DNA of 9,114 nucleotides. Source: Bacteroidota bacterium. Its GTDB lineage: Bacteria; Bacteroidota; Bacteroidia; Bacteroidales; UBA1402. Below the pieces are notes generated by a model. The model worked only from the letters and a program-made list of their open reading frames with translations, did no database searches and was not told the DNA's origin. Within the stretch, counting starts at the first letter, position 1. Every line of letters begins with the position of its first letter. The stretch is taken from the NCBI GenBank assembly GCA_030706285.1, contig JAUZOU010000099.1, positions 1 through 9,114 on the forward strand, written 5' to 3'. This document shows positions 7,401 to 9,114 of the stretch, piece by piece. Made by a program: the position numbers and the translations under genes.

Positions 7401-8399
7401 CAGTCTTCAAAGACTGTCGGGAAGAAAGGCACCGGAGTCGGTCTTTATTTGGTCAAGACTTATACAGAACTACTTGGGGGTAAGGTCAGCCTGACATCCA
7501 AAGAAAACACTGGTACCACCATTACCCTGACAATCCCAATCAGGCAGGGCCAGGTCAACCAACCTATCGTCGACCTGGCTGGTTCGAATAGATCAACGGA
7601 TGCCTTAGCCATCAATCTTGCCGATCAGACCCGGCCGTTGGTTTTGGTCGTCGAAGACAATCCTGAAATAGCAACCTTCATTGCCAGGATCCTTGATCCC
7701 GGATTCAGTTGTCAGATAACCGGACATGATAAGGCGGGACTGGAACTTTGTCTTCAACTAAAGCCGCATCTGGTGATCTCAGATATCATGGGACTCGACC
7801 TGTGCCAGCAGCTACGTCAGCATGTGCCGACCTCGACCATTCCGATTATCCTCCTGGCAACTATGGACGACAAAGAGACCGAGTTGAAAAGCATCCATCT
7901 CAATATCGATGCCTTTATTCCGATGCCTTTTCAACCGGATATTCTATTGTCAAGAGTCAGTCAGCTGATCCATAAAAGCCAGACTCTTGAGGCAAAAATC
8001 CGGATAGAAGCCATGACTTCGCCCAAAGAAATTGAAGCGGTGTCTTACGATGAAAAATTTCTGGCTTCTATTACAAAGATCATTGAAGACCATCTGGATG
8101 ACGCCGATTTGAACGTTTCGGCCCTCTGCGAGCTCTCCGGAATCAACAACAAACAGATCTACCGGAAAACGAAACAACTCACAGGCATGACCCCTGTCGA
8201 TTACATCAGGTCCATCCGGATGAAAAAGGCGGCCATGTTGCTTGGGCAAAAAAAGTTTACCATTGCTGAGGTTATGTACATGGTCGGCTTCTCCAACCAT
8301 TCTTATTTTTCCAAGTGCTTTCAGGCCGTTTTTCAGAAAACGCCGTTGCTGTTCAGAGAAGAAGAAGAAAAGAAACGCTCCATGTGGGATCAAAAATGA
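4464..8399 (+). CDS. Hybrid two-component system sensor/AraC regulator with degenerate phosphorelay
   Basis: HTCS regulator, 1311 aa, expected to sense a galactan-derived oligosaccharide in the periplasm and control the PUL. Residues 1-20 are a signal peptide or membrane anchor. About 25-640 hold some 13-14 Reg_prop repeats (IWVGTDKGLF, VWLGTDEGIS, LWIATDGGIN), making two beta-propellers. About 672-757 are the Y_Y_Y domain; a membrane helix lies at about 764-783. A HisKA-like dimerisation region begins near 798 (FFAHLSREMKMPLSMI), but the phospho-acceptor His is Arg814. The HATPase (about 915-1025) keeps N931 in NLLTNA, D961 in DTGVGI and G989-TGVG. The receiver (1057-1167) keeps E1064/D1065 and D1107, but five residues after D1107-I-M are missing, the conserved Thr is Ala1132 and the conserved Lys is Met1154. 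An AraC helix-turn-helix domain fills about 1199-1302 (ALCELSGINNKQIYRK, VGFSNHSYFSKCF) and looks functional. ATG 4464 is chosen over TTG 4437 because the latter lies in the promoter. The frame is intact throughout, so it is not an obvious pseudogene; phosphorelay-independent signalling is inferred. Confidence 0.95.
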   Translation: MDKRVYCLFLILQWPLLLVGQHANYQLFENIMPGNGVAVATCFIQDKQGLIWVGTDKGLFSYDGYSTQPHFKFDKPSNIRVNCGVFVGSDRLFLGTDNGILIYNLKSDHYEKAPLKFPADVRTMALNHHILWIGTLNGLYWYDFTTGRLKYFNRRHYKNLPHKTIYSIIRSHDGRIFIGTYNGLCVYSAQKDDFQRIVLPLNQHRNNQFINSLLEDQVRHCIWIGTEGNLLKYNLSDGITQPFSVFRDNSIKSLALDGSGRLLIGTDNGLYVYKESEQPQHLIHDSRNLQSLSNNIVWAIFTDRERNVWLGTDEGISLSRCNPTLQYVPISQITGSGEGCQFYSIFRDSKGFFWFGGTNGLIKARQLTLAAWYKMGSTRYPLSHNRIRNIYQDREGELWIATDGGINRYDYGTSQFVHYNIVDRTGTYNANWAYFLFEDANGQLWIATCLGGIFVVNKHRLMQSQADHYVADYNFSSWNGLTGMFINQIVPDKQGHVWVLLYNNGIDRIDIRTRKVLPVNLQHYTGGRKPNYLLCDQAGIIWIGYRGGVVRINPQNQQIRSVRFDAYSNTEILSMAEVEGGIWISTTDGFCVIDKQTQKFRHLNLSEKRFTSLFYDKVNRKIYLGGLDGLGITSPDVRSANRLNRPIIATAIIVNNSPFESKTSSIRYANQLKLKYDQNNVTVDFSDLPYSMEEKSQFAYRLEGLDNRWNQLAPNTNRISYSNLDYGSFRLIVSKLNEAGKPSGIVYTLGIRISPPWYYTPLAKSIYMLLILSLIVWTINFFRVKNRLKIEHIEKEKILEQSRMKIDFFAHLSREMKMPLSMIIAPISKILPDVQNQDEKRQLMQVQQNAMKLNAQIHQMLDFNRMDSDADTLLILSKADLVPLSRRIVSFYEQAGKDRHIVFHFKTNREIMYMDIDVIKWESILNNLLTNAMNFLPAGGEVTFSLAENEENQELEARVSDTGVGIPAKDIPYIFQRFFQSSKTVGKKGTGVGLYLVKTYTELLGGKVSLTSKENTGTTITLTIPIRQGQVNQPIVDLAGSNRSTDALAINLADQTRPLVLVVEDNPEIATFIARILDPGFSCQITGHDKAGLELCLQLKPHLVISDIMGLDLCQQLRQHVPTSTIPIILLATMDDKETELKSIHLNIDAFIPMPFQPDILLSRVSQLIHKSQTLEAKIRIEAMTSPKEIEAVSYDEKFLASITKIIEDHLDDADLNVSALCELSGINNKQIYRKTKQLTGMTPVDYIRSIRMKKAAMLLGQKKFTIAEVMYMVGFSNHSYFSKCFQAVFQKTPLLFREEEEKKRSMWDQK

Positions 8400-8405
8400 T
8401 TCGTG

Positions 8406-9114
8406 ATGTCTTGCCATAAAGCCACTTTCAGGTTCTATGAAGAACTGAACGATTTTTTGCCTGCTGGTAAAGCCAAGACAACTTTCAGCTGGCGATTTGA
8501 GGGACATCCTTCCGTTAAGGATGTCATTGAAGCGATTGGTGTACCTCATGCAGAAGTGGACCTGATTTTGGTGAACGGCCAGCCGGTTGATTTTACCTGT
8601 AAACTCAACGATGCCGACTTCGTTTCGGTCTATCCGGTGTTTGAATCGTTCGATATCTCGACAGCTACCCACCTTTGTGGTCGTCCTTTGCGGAAGATGA
8701 CATTCATCCTGGATGTCCATTTGGGAAAACTGGCCAGATACCTGCGTTTATTCGGCTTTGATGTCATCTATAAAACTGAAAACGATGACAATGAGATCAT
8801 CCGGACTGCTTTGTCTGAACACCGGCTCATACTAACCCGTGATGTCGGGTTGCTGAAAGTAAAAGCGGTGACTCATGGTTATTGGATCAGAAGCCAACAG
8901 CCTAAGGATCAGCTAAGAGAAGTGCTGGACCATTTTGATTTGTACGGGATGGCTTGTCCCTTCAGCCGTTGTGTTGCCTGTAACGGTCAATTGGTCGAAG
9001 TTGAAAAAGCCTCTGTCATGGACCGGCTGGAACCGCTGACAAAAAAATACTTCGATGAATTTTACCTGTGCAGCAATTGCGGCGGTTTGTTCTGGAAAGG
9101 TTCCCATTACGACC
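8406..9114 (+). CDS. Ubiquitin-like/Mut7-C RNase-domain protein with zinc ribbon (3' partial)
   Basis: The frame stays open from ATG 8406 to the window edge (236 full codons). Residues about 1-88 (MSCHKATFRFYEELNDFLP to VSVYPVFE) match the small ubiquitin-like domain often fused to Mut7-C proteins. From about 98 the Mut7-C domain follows, a PIN-like nuclease fold: Asp103 in FILDVHLGKLARYLRLFGFD, acidic D127/D128/E130 in ENDDNE, and Asp146 in LILTRD are the likely metal-binding residues. A zinc ribbon is formed by C189-x2-C192 and C222-x2-C225, with an extra C184, and ends in the typical GGLFWKGSHYD. Judged by family length only some ten residues are missing. It starts six bases after the HTCS stop and in the same frame, so it is probably co-transcribed and possibly translationally coupled; a GTG at 8403 is an alternative start. 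Its cellular role is poorly known; RNA cleavage is a family-level inference, and no link to galactan use is evident. Confidence 0.88.
   Translation, partial: MSCHKATFRFYEELNDFLPAGKAKTTFSWRFEGHPSVKDVIEAIGVPHAEVDLILVNGQPVDFTCKLNDADFVSVYPVFESFDISTATHLCGRPLRKMTFILDVHLGKLARYLRLFGFDVIYKTENDDNEIIRTALSEHRLILTRDVGLLKVKAVTHGYWIRSQQPKDQLREVLDHFDLYGMACPFSRCVACNGQLVEVEKASVMDRLEPLTKKYFDEFYLCSNCGGLFWKGSHYD

Noticed and set aside
4464..8399. HTCS as a decayed pseudogene
   Set aside because: There is no stop or frameshift in 1311 codons, and the propeller, ATP-binding and AraC motifs are well kept; the changes cluster in phosphotransfer positions.
7950..8720. 256-codon minus-strand open frame across the HTCS 3' end and the Mut7-C start
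   Set aside because: It lies opposite two recognisable coding regions (AraC domain and ubiquitin-like/Mut7-C) and its translation resembles no domain I know.

Overview
The window looks like a Bacteroidota chromosome, probably order Bacteroidales. The evidence is a SusD/RagB lipoprotein followed by a SusE-type glycan-binding lipoprotein, Bacteroidota-style lipoprotein signals with acidic residues after the lipid-bearing Cys, a hybrid two-component system with sensor, kinase, receiver and AraC domains in one protein, and a TAnnTTTG-type promoter. All five genes are on the + strand. I see no tRNA, rRNA, CRISPR array, insertion sequence or other mobile element.

Bases 1-4315 are the downstream part of a polysaccharide utilization locus (PUL): the 3' part of a susD-like gene (its 5' end and the expected susC partner lie upstream of the window), a SusE/SusF-like surface glycan-binding lipoprotein, and a GH53 endo-beta-1,4-galactanase lipoprotein. 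This matches known Bacteroides PULs for pectic beta-1,4-galactan. The binding proteins would capture galactan at the cell surface, the GH53 would cut it into oligosaccharides, and the SusC/D complex would import them. No exo-acting beta-galactosidase is present here, so it is presumably encoded elsewhere.

Bases 4316-4463 are a regulatory gap with a promoter candidate (CTTG, 20-bp spacer, TAACTTTG) and, just upstream of it, two GTCAAA copies 11 bp apart. Bases 4464-8399 encode a hybrid two-component system (HTCS), the expected oligosaccharide sensor and activator of the PUL. Its phosphorelay parts appear damaged in a consistent way. The kinase phospho-acceptor His is Arg. In the receiver, five residues after the phospho-acceptor Asp are missing, the conserved Thr is Ala and the conserved Lys is Met. 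The sensor propellers, ATP-binding motifs and AraC DNA-binding domain look intact. This is the most interesting feature of the window: a probable pseudokinase-type, phosphorelay-independent HTCS.

Six bases after the HTCS stop, a gene for a ubiquitin-like plus Mut7-C RNase/zinc-ribbon protein begins and runs off the 3' edge. It is probably not part of galactan metabolism.
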